Shown: piece by piece, positions 47,152-58,510 of the stretch
Position numbering within the stretch: the first letter of the stretch is position 1
How the letters are laid out: the number at the start of each line of letters is the position of its first letter
From: Sulfurisphaera tokodaii str. 7
GTDB lineage: Archaea; Thermoproteota; Thermoprotei_A; Sulfolobales; Sulfolobaceae
Assembly: GCF_000011205.1 (NCBI RefSeq)
Contig: NC_003106.2
Coordinates: forward strand, 1,750,001 to 1,814,000
Length of the DNA stretch: 64,000 nucleotides
Direction of reading: 5' to 3'
The notes under the pieces: generated by a model
The model's input: the letters and a program-made list of their open reading frames with translations, nothing else
Told to the model about the DNA's origin: nothing
Databases searched by the model: none
Position numbers and translations under genes: made by a program

Positions 47152-47180
47152 GCCACGTGGGTCTAGAGGGCCCACGTGGC
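47152..47180 (+). terminator. Perfect 10-bp hairpin after the IS110 gene
   Basis: GCCACGTGGG and CCCACGTGGC are separated by nine bases, 24 bp after the transposase stop. It may be the element's right-end structure or block read-through; there is no long T-run after it. Confidence 0.4.
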
Positions 47181-47416
47181 AATCTTAGCTAGTACTATGC
47201 TTGAAATATGACCGAAAGATTTATTACTGAACGCCCCCATTTTTGTAAATGCAAAGGGACATAGAGTCTGATAATACAAAGCATGTCTTTTGATACCGTT
47301 ACGTTCACTCTTAATATCTTAAACTGAAACAAGTCTTTTAATCCCTTGGAACAATTATGAAAAAGAGTATATGTTTAATATACAAATATTAACCAGATTA
47401 TTAATATAGTAGTATT

Positions 47417-48157
47417 ATGGTATCAAAAGGGAAATGCCTATGGTGTGAAAAAGGAATAACTACTTCTACTGCTCTTAGGCATTTTAACTCATGTGATAAA
47501 GTTAAGGATATCTTGAATGGAAAAATAGATGGATTCCTAATTAAGGTGAAGGATAAGTTTTCCTCCGATTATTGGTTATATATAGCAGTGCCTTCGTCCT
47601 TTACTTTGGAAGATTTAGACAATTTTCTAAGAGATATTTGGGTAGAATGTTGTGGTCATTTAAGTGAATTTATGATTAATGGAGTCCATTACGGTTCTTC
47701 TAATACAATGGAGGTGAGTGAGGAAGAGCCAGATATATTAGAATTCGTACCGGCTAGCAAAAAGAAGCTTTCAGATGTTCTTGATAAGGGGTTAAAGTTC
47801 AATTATACATATGATTTCGGTAGTAGTACTGAACTCATATTAACAGTGATAGATAACGTTAAACTAAAAGATAAAAAAATATATGTTTTAGGAAGAAACG
47901 ATCAACCACAGTTTAATTGTGCTAAATGCGGTAAACAAGCAGAATATATTTGTTATGAGTGTTTAGGAGACACAGGCAATTTAGACGAATCTACTTACTG
48001 TAAGGATTGCTTAAAAACACATGAACACGCTGATGAGAACTCAGGGTTTATACCCAACTCTCCGAGAGTGGGAGTCTGTGGATACGTGGGAGATGAAGAA
48101 ATGGAAAAAATAAAAGTATGGCCCATCAAGTCAGGTAAGTCACTTCGCTTATCTTAA
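47417..48157 (+). CDS. PRiA4 ORF-3-like protein with zinc-finger motifs
   Basis: 246 residues. The central domain matches the plasmid pRiA4b ORF-3-like family: FTLEDLDNFLRDIWVECC at its start, then LKFNYTYDFGSSTELIL. N-terminal CLWC with a downstream His/Cys and the C-terminal CAKC, CYEC and CKDC sequences could bind zinc. The family is of unknown function and is often associated with mobile DNA; this copy follows an IS110 element. ATG start; TATA-like AT-rich DNA just upstream. Confidence 0.7.
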   Translation: MVSKGKCLWCEKGITTSTALRHFNSCDKVKDILNGKIDGFLIKVKDKFSSDYWLYIAVPSSFTLEDLDNFLRDIWVECCGHLSEFMINGVHYGSSNTMEVSEEEPDILEFVPASKKKLSDVLDKGLKFNYTYDFGSSTELILTVIDNVKLKDKKIYVLGRNDQPQFNCAKCGKQAEYICYECLGDTGNLDESTYCKDCLKTHEHADENSGFIPNSPRVGVCGYVGDEEMEKIKVWPIKSGKSLRLS

Positions 48158-48338
48158 ATTATGTACTAATGCTAATTGATATTATGCCCAAAGTATAAAC
48201 TAAAAGTAGAAAGATTAATCATTTAACATGGTTTTTTAAGCTAAGATCAAAAAACTTTACTTCGTCTTGAGGATAGAACTTGTTGTTCATTTTTGTTAGA
48301 GCAAATGATAAAGGTAAAATAAAAATATTAACTTACTT

Positions 48339-50573
48339 TCATAATATCTCTTCAGGTCTAACGGGTGTCTTTGTAAACCTCTTCCCTGTTGCATCCTCTA
48401 ATGCTCTGATAATTACTGCTGGTCCAACTATTAATGCGGCTTCACCTACTCCTTTAGCACCTGTAGGCCATGTTGATGTGTGAGGTTTTTCAACGAAGTA
48501 GCTCTCGAACTTTGGTGCTTCAACAGCTGTCGGTATAAAGTAATCAGCATAAGTAACAGTGAGTTGTCCATCTTCGTTAATGATAGCCTCTTCATATAAT
48601 GCTTGTCCAACAGCTTGCACGCCACCCCCGTGTATTTGACCTTCAGCTAACGCCGGATTTATTACATTACCTATATCATCATATGCTTTGTATGTTAATA
48701 CTCTAGGAATACCATAGTCATCGACTTCAACAACCGCTACATGAACACCATACGGGAATGTAACATCACCAGGTAAGATTATTTGGGCTGATATTCCCAA
48801 CTCTTTACCATAATAACCGTTTCTAGCTACATCATTCCAACTTACTTTTTTACTCTTATCTTTCTTATTATAGAATTCTCCACTTTCATACTCAATTTCT
48901 TCTACATCTGCATTTAATAACCCAGCAGCAATTCTCTTCATTTTTTCTAATACTTCCTTTGAAGCAACCATAGCCGCACTAGCTGCAGCAGCAGCTGTTC
49001 TTGAACCATAAGTTCCCATACTTGCTACTACTGTTTCTGTATCTCCCCATATTACCTTTATTCTACTAATGTCTATTTGTAAAGTATCTGCAACTACTTG
49101 TGCTATTGCCGTTTCTGTTCCTTGACCGTGAGGAGTTCCTCCAGTGATAACTAATACATCACCGTTTTCATCGACTCTGATTTCTCCAAATTCCCAAGGA
49201 CCAAAACCACTAATTTCCAGGTAATACGCCATACCAACTCCTACTTTTCTTCCCTTCTTTCTCTCTTCTTCAGCCCACTTCTTTAATTCATAGTATTGAA
49301 GTTTCTGTATTCCATCCTTTAGTAAAGCCAAGTAATCACCAGAATCGTATTTCAGCCCAAAGGGATTTGTATATGGCATTTCATTTGCCCTTACCAAATT
49401 CCTCTCTCTAATAGTTACGTCGTCTAACTTTAATTCATCGGCTACAATACTCATAATTCTCTCTATGATAAATGTTGCCTCTGGTCTACTCGCACCCCTA
49501 TACATCGTAATTGGTGGTGTAGTAGTATAAACAGCCCTACTTCTTATACTAACGCCTTTAATCTTATAAGGTCCAGGTACCATTAGTGGGATTATTGCAG
49601 GTTGTAATGGTGCAGTAAGCGTTAAATAAGCACCTAAATCAACTAGTAAGTCTCCCCTTATACCTAATACCGTACCGTCATTCTTTACTGCTACTTCTCC
49701 CTTAAACGTATTATGTCTGGCCTCTGATGCTAACATTTCCTCGCTTCTGGTAGCTGTCCATCTTACAGCTCTTCCTAACTTTATTGAGGATGCTATAACG
49801 CTAACTTCTTCTGGCATAAAGTTAACTTTGCTTCCAAAAGCTCCGCCAACATCTGGCATTATTACTCTTATTTTACTAGCTGGAACTCCAAATATTCTCG
49901 CAAATTCACTCCTAGCTAAATGAGGAACTTGAGTAGAATACCATATTGTTAACGTTCCGCCTTCATAGCGTGAAACTATACCTCTCGGTTCCATTGGTGA
50001 TGGAATTAATCTATTATTGGTTATTTCAACTGGGATAACTTTATCTGCTTGCTTAAAAGCTTCTTCTACATTTCCACCATTAAAGGTTTGATCAAAGGCT
50101 ACATTAGTTTTTAACTCTTCGTGGATTATTACTTTATCTTCTAAAGCCTCTTCCATTTTTACTACTGGCGGTAATTTCTCATAATCAACGTTCACTTTAT
50201 CAATAGCATCTCTAACAACATATTTATTTACACCAATAACTATTGCTACAGGCTCACCGGCAAATCTAACTTTACCATCTGCTAATGGCTTTCTGGGAAC
50301 AAACTTCCACATCCTCGGATCTTCATATGTGGTCCAAATTCTTATACCGTCTTTTATTAACGGTGCTAAATCCTTGTAAGTGTATACAGCAACTATACCG
50401 GGGACTTTTAACGCGTCTGTAACATCAATACTCTTTATTTTAGCATGTGAATAGGGACTTCTTACAAATCCGGCATATAGTGCTGATATTTGAATATCAT
50501 CCACATAGGTACTTTTTCCGGTTACGAACTTATCATCATAAAGTCTTTTAACTGCTTGACCAACATACCTCAT
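48339..50573 (-). CDS. cutA: Molybdenum hydroxylase large subunit (glyceraldehyde oxidoreductase type)
   Basis: 744 residues. Family motifs are [14 protein letters not shown] (Mo-pterin region), [11 protein letters not shown] and [15 protein letters not shown], and the C-terminal catalytic Glu in [11 protein letters not shown]. The AYxCSFR loop of true CO dehydrogenase is absent, so this is an aldehyde-oxidising member; in Sulfolobales the equivalent oxidises glyceraldehyde to glycerate in the non-phosphorylative Entner-Doudoroff pathway. The gene is last in a three-gene operon and overlaps the small-subunit gene by 4 bp. Confidence 0.88.
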   Translation of the reverse strand: MRYVGQAVKRLYDDKFVTGKSTYVDDIQISALYAGFVRSPYSHAKIKSIDVTDALKVPGIVAVYTYKDLAPLIKDGIRIWTTYEDPRMWKFVPRKPLADGKVRFAGEPVAIVIGVNKYVVRDAIDKVNVDYEKLPPVVKMEEALEDKVIIHEELKTNVAFDQTFNGGNVEEAFKQADKVIPVEITNNRLIPSPMEPRGIVSRYEGGTLTIWYSTQVPHLARSEFARIFGVPASKIRVIMPDVGGAFGSKVNFMPEEVSVIASSIKLGRAVRWTATRSEEMLASEARHNTFKGEVAVKNDGTVLGIRGDLLVDLGAYLTLTAPLQPAIIPLMVPGPYKIKGVSIRSRAVYTTTPPITMYRGASRPEATFIIERIMSIVADELKLDDVTIRERNLVRANEMPYTNPFGLKYDSGDYLALLKDGIQKLQYYELKKWAEEERKKGRKVGVGMAYYLEISGFGPWEFGEIRVDENGDVLVITGGTPHGQGTETAIAQVVADTLQIDISRIKVIWGDTETVVASMGTYGSRTAAAAASAAMVASKEVLEKMKRIAAGLLNADVEEIEYESGEFYNKKDKSKKVSWNDVARNGYYGKELGISAQIILPGDVTFPYGVHVAVVEVDDYGIPRVLTYKAYDDIGNVINPALAEGQIHGGGVQAVGQALYEEAIINEDGQLTVTYADYFIPTAVEAPKFESYFVEKPHTSTWPTGAKGVGEAALIVGPAVIIRALEDATGKRFTKTPVRPEEIL

Positions 50574-51058
50574 GCTCTCATCCTCTTAGAAGCATCTTGT
50601 ACAGCTTTTATTATGTTTTGATAACCAGTACATCTGCAAATATTACCGTGTAAGCCATCTCTTATTTCCTCTTCTGTGGGTGACGGGTTTTCCTTAAGTA
50701 AATAGTAAGTTTGCATAATCATACCAGGTGTGCAATAACCGCATTGTAAGGCAAAATTATCTTTAAATGCCTCTTGGATTGGGTGTAATTTACTATCTGA
50801 TGATAAGCCTTCAATAGTAGTTATCTCTGCACCATCAGCTTGAACAGCTAATACTGTACATGATTTAACTGACTTACCATTCATTAATACTGTACAAGCA
50901 CCACAAGTAGAGGTATCGCAACCAACTTTTGTACCAGTTAAGCCTAGTTCGTCCCTTAAGAAATGTACTAATAACATTCTAGGCTCAATATCTCTTTCAT
51001 ACCAAACTCCGTTAACTTTTACCCTAATTTTTACCTTTTCTCCCGGTCTAACTAACAA
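50570..51058 (-). CDS. cutC: Molybdenum hydroxylase small [2Fe-2S] subunit
   Basis: 162 residues. The plant-type [2Fe-2S] site is [12 protein letters not shown] followed by Cys in KSCTVLA; the second, buried cluster uses CGYCTPGM and CRCTGY. This is a full-length small subunit, passing electrons from the molybdenum site to the FAD subunit. It overlaps the medium-subunit gene by 11 bp and the large-subunit gene by 4 bp. Confidence 0.92.
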   Translation of the reverse strand: MLVRPGEKVKIRVKVNGVWYERDIEPRMLLVHFLRDELGLTGTKVGCDTSTCGACTVLMNGKSVKSCTVLAVQADGAEITTIEGLSSDSKLHPIQEAFKDNFALQCGYCTPGMIMQTYYLLKENPSPTEEEIRDGLHGNICRCTGYQNIIKAVQDASKRMRA

Positions 51059-51899
51059 CTCCTAACACCTCTTTTAACACATTTATGGTAACGAGTTGAG
51101 TAACTTTCCTTCTATAAGATGAACTCCCTCTTGAATCAGAGGGAGGATTAATGGAGTTTGAAACTTTTTCTGCAAATTCCTTAATCTTACTTAATGAAGC
51201 TTCACCGACTAGCATTTTCTCAAGCTCATAGGGCCTATAAGGCTTATCACTAACCCCAGTATAGGCTACTCTTACATCTTCAACCTTATTACCTTCAACT
51301 TTGGCTAAAACTGCCATTCCAACTAAAGCAAAGTCTCCGGCTCTTCTAACAATTTTCTCGTACTTAAATTTGTAACCTTGAAGTACAGGGAATTTTATCT
51401 CTCTAAGTATTTCATCTTCTCTAAGTTCAGTAGTGAATGGACCCTTAAAGAAGTCCTTTGCAGAAACTTCTCTTTCTCCAGAAGATGAAATTAAAACCAT
51501 TTTTGCATCATAGGCTAGTGCTACTGCAGGATAATCTGCCGATGGATCGGCGTTACTTAGACTTCCACCTATTGTACCCATGTTTCTAACCTGCATATCT
51601 CCAACTTTCAATGCTGTATGTGAAAGTAACGGTAATTTATTCCTTATAGTTAGATCTTTAACAATATCAGCGTGTTTTATCATAGAACCTATAGAGACTG
51701 TATTTCCCTCATCTCTTATGAAGTATAATTCCCTAAGAGAGTTAAGGTCAACAAGGAATTTAGGTTGTATAAGGCGAAACTTTAACATAGGTATTAAACT
51801 TTGTCCTCCAGCAAGAGGTTTTGTACCCCCACCACTCATGAAATCTAATGCGTCTGCAAGAGATGATGGTCTGTAGTATCCGAATTGAGGAGGAAACAT
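51048..51899 (-). CDS. cutB: Molybdenum hydroxylase medium FAD-binding subunit
   Basis: 283 residues. FAD contacts [14 protein letters not shown] (~32-45) and [20 protein letters not shown] (~105-124) are those of the CoxM/CutM family, followed by the C-terminal CO-dehydrogenase flavoprotein domain. First gene of the operon; the order medium-small-large matches other Sulfolobales. ATG at 51899 with an AT-rich promoter upstream. It delivers electrons to an acceptor not identifiable here, perhaps ferredoxin. Confidence 0.9.
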   Translation of the reverse strand: MFPPQFGYYRPSSLADALDFMSGGGTKPLAGGQSLIPMLKFRLIQPKFLVDLNSLRELYFIRDEGNTVSIGSMIKHADIVKDLTIRNKLPLLSHTALKVGDMQVRNMGTIGGSLSNADPSADYPAVALAYDAKMVLISSSGEREVSAKDFFKGPFTTELREDEILREIKFPVLQGYKFKYEKIVRRAGDFALVGMAVLAKVEGNKVEDVRVAYTGVSDKPYRPYELEKMLVGEASLSKIKEFAEKVSNSINPPSDSRGSSSYRRKVTQLVTINVLKEVLGVVS

Positions 51900-52108
51900 T
51901 ATGTCTTTCTACTCATTACAATATAAAAATTTTTGTATTCGTTTCGTATAAAAAGTAATTAATGTAAAATATGAACAACTATTCATATTTTTTCTTAGCA
52001 TTATTATGGTAACAAATGAGGTAAAACTATTTCCAATTTGAGAGAAAATAGAAAAATTAAACTATAATAGTTAATTCGATTTTGACTATATAACAAGTTT
52101 TTAATTGT

Positions 52109-52912
52109 TTAACGTTCAATTGGTACCCCTACTAAATTACCATACTCTACCCATGAACCATCATAAAGTCTAACATTTTTATAGGAAAGAACTTCCTTCA
52201 ACACGTACCAAACTGCTGAAGCTCTCGCTCCAGTCCTACAGTATACTACTATTTCTTTATCCTTATTTATACTAGAAAATATTTTTTCTAGTTCTTCTCT
52301 TCCTTTCAAAGTGCCGTCTTCATTAAATAAGATTGTCCAGGGGATATTCTTGGCATTAGGTATATGACCACTGACTTGCGTTTGCTCACATTTATGTTCT
52401 GGTGGAGCAGATGTTAAACCTTCATACTCTTCTCTATTTCTAGCATCTATTAACTCGATAGAGTTCAACTTTGAAAGTAATTCCCATAAGAGTATACGCG
52501 AACTCCAATCTACTCTTTTAACAATATAGTTAGATTTTTTAGATGGAAACGTAGGCTCATTCTCTACTGGATAACCTTCTTTTAACCACTTATATATACC
52601 GCCATTAAGTATAGCAACGTTTTCGTGACCGTAAGCTTTCATTAACCAATAAGTATAGAATGCATATCTGTTACCCATGTCACTATATAAAACGATTAAG
52701 TCGTCCTCTTTGACCCCTAAATTACCTAGTACTTTGCTGAACTTTTCTGGTGGTGCGAAATCCCTTATCTTATCGTGAAGTAATGACTTCCATGGTAAAA
52801 GTAAAGCACTAGGTATATGACCTTCATAATAATTAATCTCTGGATCAAAATCTATTTCCAGAATCTTCACTTCATTTAAATTCTCGTAAAGCCATTTTAC
52901 ACTTACAAGCAT
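52109..52912 (-). CDS. Two-domain rhodanese (thiosulfate or 3-mercaptopyruvate sulfurtransferase)
   Basis: 267 residues. Both rhodanese domains are present: GHIPSALLLPW with VVLYSDMG-type loop in the first, and GHIPNAKNIPW with the active loop CRTGARAS in the second. The first-domain Cys is replaced (YSDMGNR), as is normal for the structural domain. The second domain carries the persulfide Cys. It should transfer sulfane sulfur in a sulfur-metabolising acidophile. Monocistronic; divergent from the peroxiredoxin gene with ~100 bp between them. Confidence 0.88.
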   Translation of the reverse strand: MLVSVKWLYENLNEVKILEIDFDPEINYYEGHIPSALLLPWKSLLHDKIRDFAPPEKFSKVLGNLGVKEDDLIVLYSDMGNRYAFYTYWLMKAYGHENVAILNGGIYKWLKEGYPVENEPTFPSKKSNYIVKRVDWSSRILLWELLSKLNSIELIDARNREEYEGLTSAPPEHKCEQTQVSGHIPNAKNIPWTILFNEDGTLKGREELEKIFSSINKDKEIVVYCRTGARASAVWYVLKEVLSYKNVRLYDGSWVEYGNLVGVPIER

Positions 52913-53016
52913 AAGTTGAAAGTATAATATTAGTTAAAAAGGTTAGCTTTGCATTTATTATAGTTTAAGCATAATTTGAAAGTATATTTATATTCATACT
53001 CTGTAAGTAGTTATTG

Positions 53017-53484
53017 ATGGTAGAAATAGGAGAGTTAGCCCCAGATTTTGAGTTACCAGATACAGAATTAAAGAAAGTAAAGCTCTCAGCCTTAAAAGGA
53101 AAAGTAGTAGTTCTAGCATTCTATCCAGCGGCTTTTACACAAGTTTGTACTAAGGAAATGTGTACTTTTAGAGATTCTATGGCGAAATTTAATCAAGTAA
53201 ATGCTGTAGTACTAGGAATTAGTGTTGATCCTCCATTTAGTAATAAAGCTTTTAAAGAACATAATAAGCTAAACTTTACCATTTTAAGTGATTATAACAG
53301 AGAAGTAGTGAAAAAATATAATGTAGCGTGGGAGTTTCCAGCACTTCCAGGGTATGTCCTAGCTAAAAGAGCTGTTTTCGTAATAGATAAGGAAGGTAAA
53401 GTAAGGTATAAATGGGTTTCAGACGATCCTACGAAAGAACCGCCCTATGATGAAATTGAAAAAGTTGTAAAATCCTTAAGTTAA
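53017..53484 (+). CDS. Peroxiredoxin (Bcp/PrxQ-like)
   Basis: 155 residues from ATG 53017; the TTG just before is ignored. The peroxidatic site is YPAAFTQVCTKEMC with Cys44 and a second Cys five residues later (Cys49), the C-x4-C pattern of PrxQ/Bcp. The catalytic Arg is probably in AKRAVFVID. It reduces hydrogen peroxide and organic peroxides using thioredoxin-like donors. It is divergent from the rhodanese gene and 22 bp upstream of the CitE-like gene, with which it may be co-transcribed. Confidence 0.9.
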   Translation: MVEIGELAPDFELPDTELKKVKLSALKGKVVVLAFYPAAFTQVCTKEMCTFRDSMAKFNQVNAVVLGISVDPPFSNKAFKEHNKLNFTILSDYNREVVKKYNVAWEFPALPGYVLAKRAVFVIDKEGKVRYKWVSDDPTKEPPYDEIEKVVKSLS

Positions 53485-53505
53485 GATTTTTTATAGTGAC
53501 CCCTC

Positions 53506-54300
<795 letters not shown>

Positions 54301-54306
<6 letters not shown>

Positions 54307-55206
54307 TATAACCTTACCCTCATATATACTCTTTATTCTTTCCCACATTCTATCTATATATTCTTCAAGACCTTTCACAATTTCTGGTGAAACCCCCTTA
54401 TATCTACCTTGTATCTTTAAGAACTCGTCGATTGGTTTTCTCGTCCTTCTGTCGAGACAATGCATACTCTCTTGAGAAATAGTTAATTTACCATTCTCAT
54501 ATTCTATTAATGGCCAATAACATGTTTGAACTGCTAATTTCCCTACTTCAGCTGTTTTAGAAGGGTCAAACATCCAACCATAAGGATCTGGAGTTAAAAC
54601 TTGAATATACGTAAAACCTTCAATACTTCTAGCCTTTTTAACCTTTTCCATTAAATCGTGTAGATAGCCTACACTAGCCGTAGCAACATAAGGAATGTGA
54701 TGAGCCATCATAATAAGCGGTAAGTCTTTTTTATTTTCTTTTTTACCACCAGGCGTTGAAGCTGTTTTAGCCCCAAATGGTGTGGAACCACTTCTATGCC
54801 CCCCAGTATTCATGTAAGCCTCATTATCAACGCAGATGTAAAGAATGTTATCATTTCTTTCAGCAGCACCGCTTAATGAAGCAAAACCTATATCTGCAGT
54901 ACCACCATCTCCTGCCCATACAACTGGTTTAATGTTTTTGTTCCTCATCTTAAATGCTTTAGCCATTCCAGCAGCTGCTGCTGGGCCAGCTGCAAAAGCT
55001 ATATTCAATACTGGGTAATTATAAGTTGATTTTGGACCCATACCTTGAATTATCGAAGAACAACCAGCAACAACGATAAACACAGCATTTTCTCCTAGAG
55101 CCATACTTATTGATTTTAATGCTATATTCTCTGGACAACCTGGACAAGCTGAAGTACCGGGTAATAATCGGGGTTTATTTAATATATCTCGGACTCCTAA
55201 GCTCAA
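54301..55206 (-). CDS. porB: Pyruvate:ferredoxin oxidoreductase beta subunit
   Basis: About 301 residues from a TTG at 55206 (MSLGVRDILNKPR); a longer frame to 55257 would add residues overlapping porA. Cys residues in CPGCPEN and Cys in VVAGCSSI, with a later Cys, ligate the proximal [4Fe-4S] cluster. The TPP-binding motif is GDGGTADIGFASLSG followed by NEAYMNTGG. It forms the catalytic core with PorA. Last gene of porCDAB; overlaps porA by 32 bp. Confidence 0.9.
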
Positions 55207-56371
55207 CTTTTTCCACCTCACTCGGATAAAACCATTCGCCGTCTGTCTTACCTTCAATAAACTTTTTCGTTAGGGAAGAAATTGAATCCTTATTAATAGC
55301 TACTCCGCCTAAACCAGTAACTACTCCTTTTATATTAACATCTGGTAAAGTTGCTTTTAACTCTAGGTATAAATGCCCTCCTCTACCAAAGCTCACTGAC
55401 CTATCAAGCACTAAGATTCCATCTTTATCTCCTAATTTTCTTTTAATATCTTCTTCATCCCAAGGTCTAACATATCTGATCCTATAGAGACCTATTTTCA
55501 CTCCCATATTTCTTAATTCATCTACAACTTGCATAGCATCTAAAGACCACGCACCCATGGATACTAGAGCATATTCCGCATCATCGAGTTTATAAGATTC
55601 GTTTAAAGAAGAATATGAACCTACTGGTACTACTTTTTTCTCATATTCCTTTCCAATCTCTTTGATTACCTCCTTAGAGTTTAACATAGCTAGATGCATC
55701 GAATGCCTAAACTTCATGTAATCAATTGGTTGAAACATATTTCCAATATCAACAGGATCTTCTGGATCTAAAACATAAGGCTGTTTCCTTGGGGGTAAGA
55801 ACGAATCAACTTCTTCCTGACTAGGAATATAAACTCTGGTCTTAGTGTGGGAAAGAATAAATCCGTCCATTCCTACCATCATTGGCAAGAAAACCTTTTC
55901 ATCTTCAGATATTTTAAAGGCTTGAATTGTTAGATCCAAAGCTTCTTGAGGAGTTGATGCAAATGCCATAAGCCAACCACTATCTCTCTCGCTCATAAAA
56001 TCCGTATGCTCATTCCAAATATTCCATGGAGCTCCAACGGCTCTGGTACCTACAGTCATAACAATAGGTATTCTACTACCAGCGACCCACCAAATCATTT
56101 CATGCATGTAAAGTAGTCCTTGAGATGCAGTAGCAGTATAAACTCTTACTCCAGCAGATGCAGCACCATAAACAGCTGCCATTGCAGAATGCTCGCTCTC
56201 AACTCTAATTACTTCAGCATCTAATTCCCCTTTATCTCTCATAGCAGCAAGTTCTTCTATTATATATGTCTGTGGGGTTATTGGATAGATTGCTATCACT
56301 TTTACCCTAGACAGTTTAACTCCTAAAGCTACAGCTTCATTCCCAGAAATTACTTTACTAATCATTTTCAC
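55175..56371 (-). CDS. porA: Pyruvate:ferredoxin oxidoreductase alpha subunit
   Basis: 398 residues. Begins ISGNEAVALGVKLSRVKVIA with the family motif YPITPQTYI; EHSAMAAVYGAASAG and ASQGLLYMHE follow in the TPP/pyrimidine domain. The C-terminal domain II has SVSFGRGG. With PorB it oxidises pyruvate to acetyl-CoA. ATG at 56371 or the Met two codons later. It overlaps porD by 14 bp. Confidence 0.92.
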   Translation of the reverse strand: MKMISKVISGNEAVALGVKLSRVKVIAIYPITPQTYIIEELAAMRDKGELDAEVIRVESEHSAMAAVYGAASAGVRVYTATASQGLLYMHEMIWWVAGSRIPIVMTVGTRAVGAPWNIWNEHTDFMSERDSGWLMAFASTPQEALDLTIQAFKISEDEKVFLPMMVGMDGFILSHTKTRVYIPSQEEVDSFLPPRKQPYVLDPEDPVDIGNMFQPIDYMKFRHSMHLAMLNSKEVIKEIGKEYEKKVVPVGSYSSLNESYKLDDAEYALVSMGAWSLDAMQVVDELRNMGVKIGLYRIRYVRPWDEEDIKRKLGDKDGILVLDRSVSFGRGGHLYLELKATLPDVNIKGVVTGLGGVAINKDSISSLTKKFIEGKTDGEWFYPSEVEKVELRSPRYIK

Positions 56372-56621
56372 TCACCATACTTATTGCTTTTACCGGGCAT
56401 ACGTTTGAACAGACTCCACAACCTTTGCAGTACTCATAATTTATTGATACTTTACCATCAGTTGGTATGATAGTATTTTCTGGGCACCATAAGAAACAAG
56501 CTTTGCAGCCAATACACTTATTTAAATCAACAACTGGCTTTACAATTCTCCAATTTCCAGTTTTACCCCCACCACCTTCAGAGGGTCTACTTACAGGAAA
56601 GAACTGATAGTCAAGCGACAA
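56358..56621 (-). CDS. porD: Pyruvate:ferredoxin oxidoreductase delta subunit (2[4Fe-4S] ferredoxin)
   Basis: 87 residues with two complete clusters: CIGCKACFLWCP and CKGCGVCSNVCP. An N-terminal Gly-rich segment (PSEGGGGKTGNW) precedes them, as usual for PorD. It passes electrons from the PorAB cluster to soluble ferredoxin. Overlaps porC and porA at both ends. Confidence 0.92.
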   Translation of the reverse strand: MSLDYQFFPVSRPSEGGGGKTGNWRIVKPVVDLNKCIGCKACFLWCPENTIIPTDGKVSINYEYCKGCGVCSNVCPVKAISMVSEND

Positions 56622-57165
56622 TTGGACTCACCACCGTTGTTTTCTCATACGCTATTCTTACTGCCTTCTTGTTTAGTTCAGCAATTTTACCTTCAAATTC
56701 TTCGTCAATTGCTTTTTCAAGCGAGGGTAAGGAAATATAATTTACTGCCTTTAAGAGTGAACCTAAAACTACTACATTAACTAAAGGCCAACCAGATTTA
56801 ACTAAACCTAATTCTCTAGCTATTTGAGTTGCATTAACATAAAATGTAGTATAACTAAGTCTGGGTTCTGAAGGAGAATTGAGAACTACCACCCCATTTG
56901 ATTTTAACCCTTTAAGTGGATTAGAAATTTTTAATAATGAGGGGTCTAAAATTACAACATAATCTGGATATTCAATTGGAGAAGTAATTCTTATAGGTTG
57001 TGAATCAATTCTACAGTAAGCCTCTATTTCTGCACCCCTTCTTTCTGCACCATAAAAAGGAAAGGCTGAGCTCCAAAAGCCTTCAATATCCGCTGCAATA
57101 GCTAACAAATTCGCGGCTGTTACTACACCTTGTCCCCCTCTCCCGTGAAATCTTATTTCGAGCAA
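56611..57165 (-). CDS. porC: Pyruvate:ferredoxin oxidoreductase gamma subunit
   Basis: 184 residues. Starts LEIRFHGRGGQGVVTAANLL, the invariant gamma-subunit motif, and continues GAERRGAEIEAYCRID. First gene of porCDAB. The preceding ferredoxin/membrane-anchor gene on the same strand ends 63 bp upstream and could be co-transcribed, which would suggest a linked electron acceptor, but this is not certain. Confidence 0.92.
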   Translation of the reverse strand: MLEIRFHGRGGQGVVTAANLLAIAADIEGFWSSAFPFYGAERRGAEIEAYCRIDSQPIRITSPIEYPDYVVILDPSLLKISNPLKGLKSNGVVVLNSPSEPRLSYTTFYVNATQIARELGLVKSGWPLVNVVVLGSLLKAVNYISLPSLEKAIDEEFEGKIAELNKKAVRIAYEKTTVVSPIVA

Positions 57166-57228
57166 TAAAAACCACTCTCAAAATGTAATTTATTTTCCAT
57201 ACTTTAAAAAGTTGAGTATTAAAAAAGT

Positions 57229-58404
57229 TTATGGACTTGGTAGACCGTAGTATGTAATCTTTTCAAAGAAATTACGTCTTGCTATGATTTCTGATGAAAT
57301 ACCAACTAATGAGGCTAGAATACTTATTAACGGGATAAAGATAGAAATTACCAAGAGTATCAAATACGGTATATGTAGTATTTTCTCTTTCCTTGCAAGA
57401 CTTATTTCAATAACTCCAAAAACTAAAGGAATTAGTAAGAATAGCAGAGAGTGAGTGAAGTAAAATCCTAATGGGAATACGGTAAATATAGTACCTATGA
57501 AGGATAACGGTGTATTAGGATTATACCAAGAGGGTGTGGTCTTTAGCATATATATCATAATGGACGAAAATACAGATAAGGAAATTAGTATAACTGATAA
57601 GTAGTATAAACTAGGTGTTACGAGTTCCAGTAGTAATGAAAGGAATGATAAACCGCCAAAGAATACTTCCCTACTAAGCCAAGAAGATTTTAAATTCATT
57701 ATAACCCTATAAGCCCTTTCTCTTCTATTAACGTGGAAAATCGACGGAACTAAACCAATAGCTAAAAGAATGAGAGAGATTAAGGAATAAAACGGAATCC
57801 TAGTTATAAGAATCCCTAGAGAGAGTTCAGAAAGAATTGTAAAGAGTAAAAGTTCAATATATCTTTCCTCTCTTCTTCTCTTTAGCGGTGAAGCCTTGAT
57901 CTCTTCCTCTTTGGGCTTCTTTATTTCAAGCTTAGGTTTTGTAATATCATAAGGTGCTAGGTAAGGTGCATCATATTTAGGTTTATCTATCCAACCGAAA
58001 GATAGTGCACCAGTAGGACATGATTCAACACAATAAGGCAATCCTTCTTTTTTCAAAATCCTTTGCCTACATAAATCACACTTTGTCATTATTCCTTCAT
58101 GGTTAAACTTAGGTTCTTCATAAGGACAAGCCCATTGGCAATAACCACAACCTATACATTCATTACCATTTATGTAAACTATTCCCATATCATCTTTATG
58201 TATAGCATTAGCTGGGCAAACTTTCATACAAAGGGGGTTTTCACAATGATTACAAGCAATAGAAATACCAATTTTTACCTCATTTTGAAACACTAAAAGG
58301 GATCTCCAGTTCAGGTTTCCATAATGTTCATTACAAGCATTAACGCAAGCATTACAGACTATGCATTTGTTAGGATCGAATATAAATCCTAGACTTCTCT
58401 CCAT
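57229..58404 (-). CDS. Fused DmsB-like ferredoxin and membrane anchor
   Basis: 391 residues. The first ~150 hold 16 Cys in four clusters (CIVCNACVNAC; CNHCENPLCMKVCP; CIGCGYCQWACP; CDLC and CVESCP), as in DmsB/NrfC four-cluster ferredoxins. After a charged linker (KPKEEEIKASPLKRRREE), the C-terminal ~210 residues contain about eight hydrophobic helices like DmsC/NrfD anchors. These are usually two subunits; here they are one chain. No molybdopterin catalytic subunit gene is next to it, so the partner is elsewhere or the protein is a quinone/ferredoxin exchange module. Confidence 0.8.
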   Translation of the reverse strand: MERSLGFIFDPNKCIVCNACVNACNEHYGNLNWRSLLVFQNEVKIGISIACNHCENPLCMKVCPANAIHKDDMGIVYINGNECIGCGYCQWACPYEEPKFNHEGIMTKCDLCRQRILKKEGLPYCVESCPTGALSFGWIDKPKYDAPYLAPYDITKPKLEIKKPKEEEIKASPLKRRREERYIELLLFTILSELSLGILITRIPFYSLISLILLAIGLVPSIFHVNRRERAYRVIMNLKSSWLSREVFFGGLSFLSLLLELVTPSLYYLSVILISLSVFSSIMIYMLKTTPSWYNPNTPLSFIGTIFTVFPLGFYFTHSLLFLLIPLVFGVIEISLARKEKILHIPYLILLVISIFIPLISILASLVGISSEIIARRNFFEKITYYGLPSP

Positions 58405-58510
58405 AACTTAATTTTGTATTGTAACTTTATAAACTTGCCATTTATAATTCTAAAAAGTCCTCCAAATTTTTAAAAAAGGAATAGATTAGAATAAACTTCA
58501 TAGTATAATT

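Larger units (their letters stand above)
46005..47180 (+). mobile_element. IS110-family element
   Basis: Approximate limits. A 5' non-coding segment with the hairpin 46020-46046 precedes an intact transposase gene, and a perfect hairpin (47152-47180) lies just after it. IS110 elements have no terminal inverted repeats and encode a bridge RNA in a non-coding end; ~50-150 bp is available here. It is inserted directly against the left end of the tnpB element. Confidence 0.55.

Noticed and set aside
48339-50573. Carbon monoxide dehydrogenase large subunit
   Set aside because: The AYxCSFR active-site loop of true CO dehydrogenase is absent; an aldehyde oxidoreductase fits better.
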